Below are positions 55,791 through 64,000 of a stretch of DNA of 64,000 nt, piece by piece. Origin of the DNA: Irineochytrium annulatum. Lineage: Eukaryota > Chytridiomycota > Chytridiomycetes > Chytridiales > Chytridiaceae. The notes beneath the pieces are model-generated. The model saw only the letters and a program-made list of their open reading frames with translations. It was not told the DNA's origin and ran no database searches. The stretch spans positions 62,001-126,000 of the forward strand of contig JADGJL010000009.1 of the NCBI GenBank assembly GCA_027600665.1. The letters are read 5' to 3'. The translations under genes and the position numbers were made by a program. Position 1 is the stretch's first letter. Each line of letters opens with the position of its first letter.

Positions 55791-57002
55791 TTATACTTCA
55801 GGTGTTCCGTACGTTTCGAACCATTTTTTGATGGTGTCAAAATCATCACTGAAGGACAAGCCCAGCATCAATAATACACGAGCTTGTTGTGGACTCAGGT
55901 TGTCGCCTGCAATAATGCCTTTGCCGCCGCCGTATACACTTCCCGAACCCGTCCGAGTGGTGGTCACGAAAATGACACCTTCTTCGATGGCTTTGGTACG
56001 CGCTTGTCCCATCGCTCTGGAGATGCCGCCAGCTCCGGTACCGGAAGTCACGATTCCTTTGGCGCCGCTATTCACGAAACCTTCGATCGCCCCGCCTCCA
56101 GCTTCTTGATACGAGATGGCAATTTCAACTTTGGCCAGATCTGCCTTTGTGATTTTACTTAGATCAAATACGGGCTTCGCTGTGCCTTCAGGTTTCAAGG
56201 CACGTGCAGGAGCACGGTAGATTCGAATGTTTTCTTCATCAATATATCCTACAGCGCCGAGCATTGGGGTTTCAAACGTATCTGTCCGATAATCATTGGT
56301 CTTGGTTACACCACGAGCAAGCTGGATCGTGTCATTCAACATGAGTACAGTACCGAATGAAGTGGTACGACCACTGCCTGCAAGCTTGATGGCGTTGTAC
56401 AGATTGGCTTGAGCGTCAGAACCGATGACAGTCCATGGACGCATGGAGCCTGTGATCACGACCGGTTTGTCACTCTGAACGGTCATATCAAGGAAATAGG
56501 CGATTTCCTCCATGGTGTCTGTACCTGTAGTAACGACAACACTGTCATACATTGCAAGAGCTTTATCTACCGTCTGCGACAAGTCATAGAGGTCGGCCAT
56601 ACTATAGGAACCCGAACCTGAGTTTCCAAATTGGAGTGTGCTAACATCAGCAATCTTCTGTTTATCCGGTAAGGCGTCTACCATCTCTCCAATGGGAAGT
56701 GTACCTGCCTTGTAATTCTGGAAGCTGGTGGCATCTTCGGATTGTCCGGCAATCGTTCCGCCCGTTCCGATTACCAGTACATTAGGAAGTGCGGATTGTT
56801 TGGAAGAGTCCGGTATTGCAGGGATGGATGTATTGCGAGCCGGCGTAGTGGTTGCTGTTTGAACAGCGCCTGTTGTGCCTTTCACCTCTACCGTAGCTGC
56901 GTGTGCAGCGTAGGTACCAATGGGTGACAACGAGATGGTTAGTGCTGTTAAAGCTGCGGTACTCCATACGGCCCAGGGACGAAGATTGGATGTTTTACTC
57001 AT
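55791..57002 (-). CDS. Secreted type II L-asparaginase
   Basis: The 403-residue protein has a signal peptide (basic start, hydrophobic AALTALTISL, cleavage likely after AHA near residue 36), a Thr/Pro linker and the asparaginase fold. The first catalytic Thr is in IGTGGTIAG, the second in TTGTDTMEE, with SMRP following. It hydrolyses extracellular asparagine to aspartate and ammonia. An upstream GTG at 57011 overlaps AAGGAGAG; the ATG at 57002 has a suitable spacer. GlnR/TnrA-type boxes upstream agree with nitrogen control, as for B. subtilis ansZ. Confidence 0.92.
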   Translation of the reverse strand: MSKTSNLRPWAVWSTAALTALTISLSPIGTYAAHAATVEVKGTTGAVQTATTTPARNTSIPAIPDSSKQSALPNVLVIGTGGTIAGQSEDATSFQNYKAGTLPIGEMVDALPDKQKIADVSTLQFGNSGSGSYSMADLYDLSQTVDKALAMYDSVVVTTGTDTMEEIAYFLDMTVQSDKPVVITGSMRPWTVIGSDAQANLYNAIKLAGSGRTTSFGTVLMLNDTIQLARGVTKTNDYRTDTFETPMLGAVGYIDEENIRIYRAPARALKPEGTAKPVFDLSKITKADLAKVEIAISYQEAGGGAIEGFVNSGAKGIVTSGTGAGGISRAMGQARTKAIEEGVIFVTTTRTGSGSVYGGGKGIIAGDNLSPQQARVLLMLGLSFSDDFDTIKKWFETYGTPEV

Positions 57003-57073
57003 GAATAGCACTCTCCTTCAAGTCAGTGTGATGTTAAGTTTGTTAAGAAGAATATGTATACCATTTCAAATAG

Positions 57074-57102
57074 ATTGTATTTCATGTTAAGTAATATGAC
57101 AA
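57074..57102 (-). promoter_or_regulatory. Asparaginase promoter with GlnR/TnrA box
   Basis: On the minus strand TTGTCA (57097-57102), 17 bp and TACAAT (57074-57079). TGTTAAGTAATATGACA (57085-57101) matches TGTNA-N7-TNACA exactly and covers the -35 and part of the spacer. Another possible -10 lies nearer the gene, so activation rather than repression is not excluded. Confidence 0.65.
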
Positions 57103-57249
57103 GCATAGATATAGGCAGAGTAATCGGTTACATTCATAGATAATGAGAGTAAAGTGATTGTTTATAAGCAATTATGAAATATTATTCATTTTGGTTGAGA
57201 GAGAAAATAGCCGAGTTTGATAGTTTTGAAGAAGTTAAACCCCTTTTTA

Positions 57250-57266
57250 TGTTAATTAACATTACA
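57250..57266. promoter_or_regulatory. Second GlnR/TnrA-type box
   Basis: TGTTAATTAACATTACA matches TGTNA-N7-TNACA exactly. It lies midway in the 486-base gap 57003-57488, 149 bp from the first box (start to start 165), so looping between the two is possible. Apart from these sites the gap is A/T-rich with nothing else recognised. Confidence 0.55.
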
Positions 57267-57488
57267 TAATGAGTCTTTTGTCCTGATAAAACGGAATATT
57301 GCGATAAAAGAATGTCGAATCGGGACGTATATCAGCAGTGGGTAACAGAAGGAGAGGGTGATAGCAGCACATATTAGGTAATGGGGCTCAATTACGGTCT
57401 AAAGATTGGTTTCGTTATAGAGTTATGTTTATAATAGGGATGATCAACATATGTAAATAAATATATAATATTGATTGGAGGAGAAACG

Positions 57489-58691
57489 ATGAAACAGGCA
57501 CCGAGAAAGTATGCGAATTACATTCCGATTCGGGAACTGGAGACTTTGGAAGAGAGGTTATCTCCCTTCAAGGTGTATGCAGAACTTCGTGATAACACTC
57601 CAGTCCGATATGATGAGCATCGAGAATGTTGGGATGTTTTTGGTTATGAAGATGTGAAGTACGTATTGAAAAACCCGAAACTGTTCTCTTCTGCTCGTGA
57701 TCGTGCCAATACGAGCATGTTGACGACAGACCCTCCCAAACACAAACAGCTGCGTGATCTGGTGAACCAGGCGTTTACACCCAAGGCGATTGAAGCGTTG
57801 GCTCCGCGTATTCAGGAAATCACGAATGAGTTACTTGCTCCGCACCTGTCAGAAGGATACATGGAACTTATTGATGACCTTGCAACGCCATTACCCGTCA
57901 TTGTGATTGCAGAATTAATCGGAGTCCCTGCGGCGGATCGTCAAAAGTTCAAAGACTGGTCTGATGTATTGGTGAAAGGTGCACGTGATGATAGTGAAGA
58001 GGCCTTTCAGGAGTTACTGGAGGAGAAGAAAAGAAATATGCAGGAGCTGCATATCTATTTTACTGGCATTATGGAAGAACGTCGGTTGCAGCCAGAGGAT
58101 GATCTGATCTCGTTATTGCTTGCTGCGGAGATTGAGGGTCAGAAGTTGACTGCAGATGAGGTGGTGGGCTTCTGCATTCTCTTGCTTGCGGCCGGTAATG
58201 AAACAACCACCAACCTGATTACCAATGCGGTTCGTATCCTATCTGAACAACCTGAGCTACAGCAGGAGTTGCGGGAACATCCTGAACGGATTACTTCTGC
58301 GATTGAAGAGACACTGCGATATTATCCGCCAATTGTCGCGATTGGGCGGGTCGCCAAGGAAACTGTAGAGTTGAATGGTCAGACGATTCAAGCTGGAGAG
58401 CAGGTGATTTCCTGGGTTGGAGCTGCTAATCGGGACAGTGCCCAATTTGAACACCCGGAAGATTTCATCTCTGATCGCAAGCCGAACAGACATATGGGAT
58501 TTGGTTTTGGCATTCATTTTTGTCTGGGTGCACCACTCGCTCGTTTGGAGGCAAGGGTCGTTCTTCATACATTGCTTCAGCACATGGAGCATATTCAGCT
58601 TGTGCAAGGAACAGCCCTGGAACCGATACAAAGTGCCTTTGTGTTTGGTGTGAAGCACTATCCAATACACTTCAATCGAATTAATAAATAG
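57489..58691 (+). CDS. Cytochrome P450
   Basis: The 400-residue class I bacterial P450 has the I-helix oxygen-binding motif LLAAGNETTTN (Thr for proton delivery), the ExxR of helix K in EETLRYYPP, and the heme-Cys loop FGFGIHFCLGAPLARLE. It should hydroxylate a small lipophilic substrate with electrons from a ferredoxin; no redox-partner gene is adjacent. TGGAGGAG precedes the ATG at 57489; the upstream frame start at 57471 precedes that site. Family appearance is CYP107/CYP109-like, which is tentative. Confidence 0.94.
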   Translation: MKQAPRKYANYIPIRELETLEERLSPFKVYAELRDNTPVRYDEHRECWDVFGYEDVKYVLKNPKLFSSARDRANTSMLTTDPPKHKQLRDLVNQAFTPKAIEALAPRIQEITNELLAPHLSEGYMELIDDLATPLPVIVIAELIGVPAADRQKFKDWSDVLVKGARDDSEEAFQELLEEKKRNMQELHIYFTGIMEERRLQPEDDLISLLLAAEIEGQKLTADEVVGFCILLLAAGNETTTNLITNAVRILSEQPELQQELREHPERITSAIEETLRYYPPIVAIGRVAKETVELNGQTIQAGEQVISWVGAANRDSAQFEHPEDFISDRKPNRHMGFGFGIHFCLGAPLARLEARVVLHTLLQHMEHIQLVQGTALEPIQSAFVFGVKHYPIHFNRINK

Positions 58692-58714
58692 ATAAAGAAT
58701 GGCACATGAATGAC

Positions 58715-58757
58715 AAAAGCCGCTCTCAGGCCAATTAGGCGCTGGAAGCGGCTTTTT
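58715..58757. terminator. Bidirectional terminator between P450 and exporter genes
   Basis: AAAAGCCGCT and AGCGGCTTTTT pair around a CC/GG inner stem; T/A runs on both sides suit the convergent genes. Confidence 0.9.
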
Positions 58758-58800
58758 CAATGGAACAGTAAGATGGACTAGTTAAGAAATAGATGGGTAA

Positions 58801-60012
58801 TCAGGATTTCTGAATAGAAGCAGGTTTATTATACAATTTGAATCTGACCCAAACCATATTAAGCAGCAGCAGTCCGCCGGAGACGATAAACAGACCTTCG
58901 ATTCCGATGAATCCTGCCATGAAACCTCCAATGATCGCTCCAAGCATGTTGCCTAACGCAAGGGTGCTCGTATTAAAACTGAATGCACGGCTAATCATGC
59001 TATCTGCTGTATAGGAACGGATCAAGGCATTGACGCTCGGAAGCAGGCCACCCATGAACACACCCATCATGAATCGGACAAGAATGAGCTGCCACACGGT
59101 CTGAACAAATGCCTGCGGAATAAGCATGAGTCCTGTTCCGATGAGGGAGAACGTCAGCACCTTGTGAGGACCTATCCGGTCACTCAGCTTCCCGAGAACA
59201 GGAGACATGGCCATATTGGATAGTCCCGTAACTGCACCGACAAGTCCCGCCCAGAAGGCCACATTTACATCCGAAGCATGCAATTTTTGCACATACAGCG
59301 GCAAGAGTGACATGGGGCTAATCATCGCAAACTGCAGCAGGAACGTCACAGCAAACAGTGCCGGAAGTTGGGGTGACTTGTTTAATTCCTTCAGACCGGA
59401 CAATACGGATTGTGCCGGCAGTTTGGCTGCTTCTTGACGGTCGAATTTCTCTCTCACCAGGAACATGGCGAGCATGGAAGCAACAAAGATTAGTCCACCT
59501 GTAATGTAGAAAATAGGGCGGAAGCCTACTGCATCAGCCAGCAAGCCGCCAATGAGTGGACCCAGGATTGTACCGGCAACTTGCCCGGACTGACTGATTC
59601 CCATGGCGAAACCCATGCGGTCTTTCGGAGTGGTACCCGATATCAGCGCAACAGCTGCTGGGTTAAAACCGGAGATTGTACCGTTAAGCAAACGCAATAA
59701 GAGAAGCTGCCAGGGGTTCTGTGCCAGACCCATAAGGGCAATTACGATGGCCATCCCGAATCCCGAACGAAGCAGCATAACTTTACGACCATACTTGTCC
59801 GACAACTTGCCCCACAGCGGTTGAAACAAAAATGAGGTGAGGAAATTGGCTGCAAAAATAAATCCCGCCCAAATGCCAATTTCATGTTCGCCAACAACGC
59901 CAAGATCTCTCGCGAGATACAGGGACAAAAATGGGGTAATCATGGTCATGCCCGAATTGACCAAAAATTGTCCGAACCAAAGCACAATGAGGTTTACTTT
60001 CCACGTTTTCAA
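58801..60012 (-). CDS. MFS drug:proton antiporter-like exporter (DHA1)
   Basis: The 403-residue protein has about 12 hydrophobic segments; the loop 2-3 motif is GKLSDKYGRKV, repeated in the second half as GKLSDRIGPHK, and motif C-like GPLIGGLLAD lies in helix 5, as in multidrug exporters. The frame is open from a TTG at 60033, but AAAGGAAGT (60022-60030) lies inside that stretch and nine bases before a TTG at 60012, which is taken as the start. It is convergent with the P450. Confidence 0.9.
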   Translation of the reverse strand: MKTWKVNLIVLWFGQFLVNSGMTMITPFLSLYLARDLGVVGEHEIGIWAGFIFAANFLTSFLFQPLWGKLSDKYGRKVMLLRSGFGMAIVIALMGLAQNPWQLLLLRLLNGTISGFNPAAVALISGTTPKDRMGFAMGISQSGQVAGTILGPLIGGLLADAVGFRPIFYITGGLIFVASMLAMFLVREKFDRQEAAKLPAQSVLSGLKELNKSPQLPALFAVTFLLQFAMISPMSLLPLYVQKLHASDVNVAFWAGLVGAVTGLSNMAMSPVLGKLSDRIGPHKVLTFSLIGTGLMLIPQAFVQTVWQLILVRFMMGVFMGGLLPSVNALIRSYTADSMISRAFSFNTSTLALGNMLGAIIGGFMAGFIGIEGLFIVSGGLLLLNMVWVRFKLYNKPASIQKS

Positions 60013-60149
60013 AGTGCTTTCACTTCCTTTCAAAGATATTTCTGTAATTCTCTAAAAAAATCGATTCTTTCATTATAACACAATTGGCATATGGGGGATG
60101 AGTGTAAGGAATGTCATAGTATTGTCACGTAGAACGCATCCGCATGTGG

Positions 60150-60178
60150 TTGTTACAGCTGTTTAAAAAGGGCATAAT
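60150..60178 (+). promoter_or_regulatory. Promoter of the hemEHY operon
   Basis: TTGTTA (60150-60155), 17 bp and CATAAT (60173-60178), with the hemE ribosome site about 22 bases downstream. Confidence 0.6.
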
Positions 60179-60216
60179 GGTAATTATGAGTCCAAAAACT
60201 ATTGGAGGCTTCTTAC

Positions 60217-61281
60217 ATGAGCTATAATGATCGACTGATTCGGGCAAGTTTCAAACAACAGGTAGACCGCGTCCCGGTATGGTACATGCGTCAAGCCGGA
60301 CGTTACGATCCTGAATATCGCAAGATTAAAGAAAAGTACTCCTTGTTAGAAATCTGCAAACAACCCGAGCTGGCGGCTGAAGTTACACTCATGCCGGTAC
60401 GCAAACTGGGTGTAGATGCGGCTATTTTGTATTCCGATATTATGAATCCGGTTGCCTCATTGGGCATTGATTTTGACATTGTTAAAAATATTGGACCGGT
60501 AATCGATAATCCTATTCGTTCAGCTGCAGATGTGGATCGACTACGTCCCATCGATGTAGAAGGAGATCTCTCACATATTCTGGAGACTATTCGAATTCTG
60601 GATAAGGAGCTTGACGTGCCTCTGATTACGTTTGCGGGCGCACCTTTCACGATTGCGAGTTATCTGATCGAAGGCCGACCTTCGAAAGGTTATATCCGTA
60701 CCAAAACGATGATGTACAGCGAGCCTGAGGTGTGGCATAAGCTGATGCAGAAGCTTGGTGATATGGTTATTACATATGTCCGTGCGCATATTGCGAATGG
60801 CGGCAAGGCTTTCCAGTTGTTTGACAGTTGGGTTGGAGCACTTTCTCCCAAAGACTTCAGAACATATGTGTTGCCTACGATTACCCGTATCTTTACCGAA
60901 TTATCGGATTTGAATGTACCGAAGATTTATTTCCCTGGTGTCGCCTCGGGCGAATTGTTGCCAGCGCTGCATGATCTGCAAGCCAATGTGATTGGATTGG
61001 ACTGGAGAGTATCGATTTCGGAAGGGCGTAAACGACTTGGCGGCAAATTTGCCGTACAAGGCAATCTGGACCCTTATTTGCTGACTGCACCGATGGAATT
61101 GATTAAGGAACAAGCCAAATTGATTATCGACGAAGGGATCAAGGAGCCGGGGTATATTTTCAATCTGGGGCACGGACTATTTCCTGAAGCCTCCCTTGAT
61201 AAGCTCAGAGAATTAACGGCTTATATTCATGAGTATTCTGCCGAAGCATTAAAGACAGGGGTGACGATTACTAATGACTAA
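60217..61281 (+). CDS. hemE: Uroporphyrinogen decarboxylase
   Basis: The 354-residue protein carries the URO-D N-terminal signature PVWYMRQAGRYDPEYR and the second signature ITFAGAPFTIASYLIEG. It decarboxylates the four acetates of uroporphyrinogen III to give coproporphyrinogen III. The start is at 60217: TTGGAGG lies eight bases upstream, while the earlier in-frame ATG at 60202 overlaps it. The first gene of hemE-hemH-hemY; hemH overlaps its end by eight bases. Confidence 0.96.
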   Translation: MSYNDRLIRASFKQQVDRVPVWYMRQAGRYDPEYRKIKEKYSLLEICKQPELAAEVTLMPVRKLGVDAAILYSDIMNPVASLGIDFDIVKNIGPVIDNPIRSAADVDRLRPIDVEGDLSHILETIRILDKELDVPLITFAGAPFTIASYLIEGRPSKGYIRTKTMMYSEPEVWHKLMQKLGDMVITYVRAHIANGGKAFQLFDSWVGALSPKDFRTYVLPTITRIFTELSDLNVPKIYFPGVASGELLPALHDLQANVIGLDWRVSISEGRKRLGGKFAVQGNLDPYLLTAPMELIKEQAKLIIDEGIKEPGYIFNLGHGLFPEASLDKLRELTAYIHEYSAEALKTGVTITND

Positions 61282-62224
61282 TACTGTAGGTGTACTGGTG
61301 ATGTCGTATGGCACACCAGAAAATATGGAAAGTGTTGAAGCGTATTACACACATATCCGCAGAGGACGTCCGCCTGAACCGGAGCAACTGAAGGAACTGA
61401 CGGATCGATATGAAGCCATTGTTGGCGGTGTATTCCCGCTTCGGGAGAACACGGACAATCAGGTCAAGGCTCTTCAGGAGACTTTAAACCGCGATGAGCG
61501 TGGCGCTGATGTGGAATTCCGTTGTTATCAAGGACTGAAGCATGCCTATCCGTTTATTGAGGACGGCGTGGAACAGATGGCGAAGGACGGAATTCAGACT
61601 GCAATTGGTATTGTACTGGCGCCTCATTTCTCCACAATGAGTGTGGGCAGTTATATCAAACGTGCGCGTGAAAAGGCAGAAGAGCTGGGCGTCCATATGT
61701 CCTTTATTGAGAGTTATCATCTGCATCCGAAATTAATTCAGGCGCTGTCCACGCGTGTCAGTGCCAAGTTGGATGCGTTTGAGGAAGCTGGAGCAAAACG
61801 CGGGGACGTGAAGGTATTGTTCAGTGCTCACAGCCTGCCGGCACGTATTGTGGAGATGGGGGATCCGTACCCGCAACAACTGCTGGAGACTTCGGAAGTG
61901 ATTGCCTCACGTGTAGGAATAACCAATTGGCAATTTACGTGGCAAAGTGCCGGACGAACAGCTGAGCCTTGGCTCGGACCGGACATTCTGGATACGTTAC
62001 AGGAACTTTCGCGTGAACAGGTAGAGGATGTACTTGTGGCACCAATCGGGTTTGTCTCGGATCATCTCGAAGTACTCTATGATCTCGATATTGAGGCCAA
62101 ATCGATTGCCAAAGAGATCGATATGCGCCTGATGCGTATTGATTCTCTTAATAGCGATCCTCTGTACATGGAGACGTTAAGCGACGTTATTATAAGCCAA
62201 TGGCAGCAAGGGTCGGATGAGTAA
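61274..62224 (+). CDS. hemH: Coproporphyrin ferrochelatase
   Basis: The 316-residue protein has VLVMSYGTPENMESVEAYY at the N terminus, IGIVLAPHFSTMSVGSY, and FSAHSLPARI with the metal-site His; later WQSAGRT. In Firmicutes this enzyme inserts Fe(II) into coproporphyrin III (cpfC). Start overlaps hemE, stop TAA overlaps the hemY ATG (TAATG), so the three genes are translationally coupled. Confidence 0.96.
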   Translation: MTNTVGVLVMSYGTPENMESVEAYYTHIRRGRPPEPEQLKELTDRYEAIVGGVFPLRENTDNQVKALQETLNRDERGADVEFRCYQGLKHAYPFIEDGVEQMAKDGIQTAIGIVLAPHFSTMSVGSYIKRAREKAEELGVHMSFIESYHLHPKLIQALSTRVSAKLDAFEEAGAKRGDVKVLFSAHSLPARIVEMGDPYPQQLLETSEVIASRVGITNWQFTWQSAGRTAEPWLGPDILDTLQELSREQVEDVLVAPIGFVSDHLEVLYDLDIEAKSIAKEIDMRLMRIDSLNSDPLYMETLSDVIISQWQQGSDE

Positions 62225-63648
62225 TGGGTGATAAGAAACGCCGTGTTGTTGTCGTCGGCGGTGGCCTCACCGGCCTCAGCGCGGCATTTTATATCCGCAA
62301 GCATTACCGGGAAGCGGGCGTTGAACCTGTGATTACTCTGGTCGAGAAAAGCTCGTCCATGGGGGGCATGATTGAGACACTGCACCGGGATGGATTTGTG
62401 ATTGAAAAAGGGCCGGATTCCTTCCTCGCTCGCAAAACAGCAATGATTGATTTGGCTAAAGAATTGGAGATTGATCATGAGCTGGTCAGTCAGAATCCGG
62501 AGTCGAAGAAAACGTATATCATGCAGCGTGGCAAGCTTCATCCTATGCCAGCAGGACTCGTTCTCGGTATTCCTACAGAATTAAGACCGTTCCTGAGAAG
62601 CGGTCTTGTCTCTCCGGCAGGCAAACTGCGGGCGTTGATGGATTTTGTCATCCCGCCTCGTCGTACAACAGAGGATGAATCGCTCGGTTATATGATTGAA
62701 CGCCGTCTTGGAGCTGAAGTGCTGGAGAACTTGACCGAACCACTGCTCGCGGGAATCTATGCAGGTGATATGCGGAGATTAAGCCTTCAGGCTACATTCC
62801 CGCAGTTCGGCGAAGTAGAGCGGGATTACGGCAGCTTGATCCGGGGCATGATGACAGGTCGCAAACCGGCTGAGACGCATACCGGAACCAAAAGGAGCGC
62901 TTTTTTGAACTTTCGTCAGGGACTGCAGAGCCTTGTTCATGCACTTGTCCATGAGTTGCAGGATGTGGATCAACGTCTGAACACCGCGGTGAAGTCACTC
63001 CAACGTCTTGATGGAACGCAGACCAGATACCATGTTGAGCTGGAAAATGGTGAAATGCTTGAAGCTGATGATGTAGTGGTTACTGTGCCGACATATGTCG
63101 CGTCAGATCTGTTGAAGCCTCACGTGGACACAGCGGCACTGGATGCGATTAATTATGTATCTGTGGCCAATGTAGTGCTCGCTTTTGAGAAAAAAGAGGT
63201 GGAGCATGTATTCGACGGATCGGGTTTCCTTGTTCCACGGAAAGAGGGTCGCAATATTACGGCTTGCACGTGGACATCGACGAAATGGCTGCATACCAGC
63301 CCGGACGATAAAGTACTGCTCCGCTGTTATGTCGGTCGCTCGGGTGACGAACAGAACGTAGAGCTTCCAGACGAAGCGTTGACGGATCTGGTTCTCAAAG
63401 ATTTGAGAGAGACGATGGGTATCGAAGCGGTGCCGATCTTCTCTGAGATTACAAGGCTTCGAAAATCCATGCCTCAGTATCCGGTGGGACACCTCCAACA
63501 TATTGCCTCCCTGCGTGAAGAACTTGGTAGCAAGTTACCGGGTGTGTACATTGCAGGTGCAGGTTATGAGGGCGTAGGCTTGCCGGATTGCATCAAACAA
63601 GCGAAGGAAATGTCTATTTTGGCAACACAGGCGCTTGTAGCAGATTAA
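62224..63648 (+). CDS. hemY: Coproporphyrinogen III oxidase (HemY/CgoX)
   Basis: The 474-residue FAD protein has the dinucleotide motif VVVVGGGLTGLSAAF, GPDSFLARK, and a C-terminal FAD-binding segment GAGYEGVGLPDCI. It oxidises coproporphyrinogen III to coproporphyrin III with O2, upstream of ferrochelatase in the coproporphyrin-dependent heme pathway of Firmicutes. It is the last gene of the operon, followed by a terminator. Confidence 0.96.
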   Translation: MGDKKRRVVVVGGGLTGLSAAFYIRKHYREAGVEPVITLVEKSSSMGGMIETLHRDGFVIEKGPDSFLARKTAMIDLAKELEIDHELVSQNPESKKTYIMQRGKLHPMPAGLVLGIPTELRPFLRSGLVSPAGKLRALMDFVIPPRRTTEDESLGYMIERRLGAEVLENLTEPLLAGIYAGDMRRLSLQATFPQFGEVERDYGSLIRGMMTGRKPAETHTGTKRSAFLNFRQGLQSLVHALVHELQDVDQRLNTAVKSLQRLDGTQTRYHVELENGEMLEADDVVVTVPTYVASDLLKPHVDTAALDAINYVSVANVVLAFEKKEVEHVFDGSGFLVPRKEGRNITACTWTSTKWLHTSPDDKVLLRCYVGRSGDEQNVELPDEALTDLVLKDLRETMGIEAVPIFSEITRLRKSMPQYPVGHLQHIASLREELGSKLPGVYIAGAGYEGVGLPDCIKQAKEMSILATQALVAD

Positions 63649-63660
63649 GTACAGCAAGAG

Positions 63661-63704
63661 AGCTGTCTCACCGTAGAATTATCTACTGGAGAGATGGCTT
63701 TTTT
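63661..63704 (+). terminator. Terminator of the heme operon
   Basis: AGC-TCTC-CC-TAGA-ATTA-TCTA-GG-GAGA-GGCTTTTTT is an interrupted stem with a T-run after hemY. Confidence 0.78.
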
Positions 63705-63829
63705 CATATGAAGATCTGGAAGCTAAGCGAGTTAATCCCCTTTCAATAGATACAGTTCCAAGGAAAGATGGAAATCCAGAATATGCCTGATATAATGGTA
63801 TGTATGGCTGTGAAGAAGAGGAGTTGCTT

Positions 63830-64000
63830 ATGTATCCCCCAAGATCAGATCGAAGTGTAGAGAGAAAAAAAAGAAAGCGCACCCGTGATAGAATCATCTG
63901 GACAATTAATCTTTTATTGATCATGACAATTGGTCTGGTGGGCATTTTTTATGTGATTAACACACGTCAGCAACAGGCAGACCAGCCGGTAAAGCAGGAA
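63830..64000 (+). CDS. Membrane-anchored protein of unknown function (3' end outside window)
   Basis: An ATG with AGAGGAG six bases upstream opens a frame to the window end (57 codons). It encodes a basic cytoplasmic segment (ERKKRKRTRDR), one membrane helix (about 22-43) and the start of an extracytoplasmic Gln-rich region, a type II topology. A TATAAT lies at 63791-63796. The family cannot be told from this part; CapA-type or sortase-like extracytoplasmic enzymes have similar starts. Confidence 0.75.
   Translation, partial: MYPPRSDRSVERKKRKRTRDRIIWTINLLLIMTIGLVGIFYVINTRQQQADQPVKQE

Overview
The window looks like a chromosomal segment of a spore-forming, Gram-positive Bacillota bacterium, most likely a Paenibacillus. 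The reasons are an S-layer-anchored (SLH) multidomain glycoside hydrolase, a giant spore-surface-type collagen-like protein, strong AAGGAGG-type ribosome binding sites with frequent TTG and GTG starts, U-tailed terminators, and a Firmicute-type hemE-hemH-hemY operon. The genus is an inference from gene content; no marker gene was compared.

Layout. 1-4677: 3' part of a secreted GH43/LamG/SLH protein. 5027-7953: an alpha/beta hydrolase with a MarR regulator, then a berberine-bridge-type FAD oxidoreductase. 8233-9720 (minus): a MarR regulator, nitroreductase and quinol-monooxygenase-like operon behind three 15-bp-spaced dyads. 10012-13999: an iron-uptake island made of a Fur-box promoter, a Btr-like AraC regulator with a substrate-binding domain, a siderophore-binding lipoprotein with its own Fur box, an FhuF-type reductase, and the decayed start of an ABC ATPase gene. 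14067-19448: a TetR regulator, an extended SDR and a roughly 1,190-residue collagen-like protein, with four copies of one TetR-type operator spread over them. 19560-22991: small and orphan genes (DUF896, flavin monooxygenase, an HTH-tailed unknown, a G1-family peptidase). 23181-26901: the fruR-fruK-fruA fructose operon.

27105-33974: a methyltransferase, a Zn-alcohol dehydrogenase, an oxalate-decarboxylase-like bicupin, and a divergent SDR/MerR pair with classical 19-bp-spacer promoters on both strands, then a LysR regulator and a spermidine-synthase-like protein. 34133-40548: a diguanylate cyclase, HxlR and DoxX genes, a Gfo/Idh/MocA oxidoreductase, tRNA-Leu(CAG), a glycerol-1-phosphate dehydrogenase and a double-HTH protein. 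40987-48625: a holin-like membrane protein and many small genes, including a 36-residue membrane peptide, a HepT-fold protein, DUF4261, YtxH, racE, a LysM-M14 peptidase, YkvA, a HesB-like protein and DUF1450. 48640-48759 is a perfect 60-bp tandem duplication carrying a terminator. 48860-60012: aldo/keto reductase, FrnE-like DsbA protein, cytidine deaminase, LTA-synthase-type sulfatase, RlmL-type methyltransferase, O-methyltransferase, secreted asparaginase with GlnR/TnrA-type boxes, cytochrome P450 and an MFS exporter. 60217-63648: hemE-hemH-hemY. 63830 to the end: start of a membrane-anchored protein.

No complete mobile element, prophage or CRISPR array was seen. The most distinctive material is regulatory: repeated operators, MerR-type divergent promoters, Fur and GlnR boxes, a (G)8 tract next to the collagen-like start codon, and the partly decayed iron-uptake operon.
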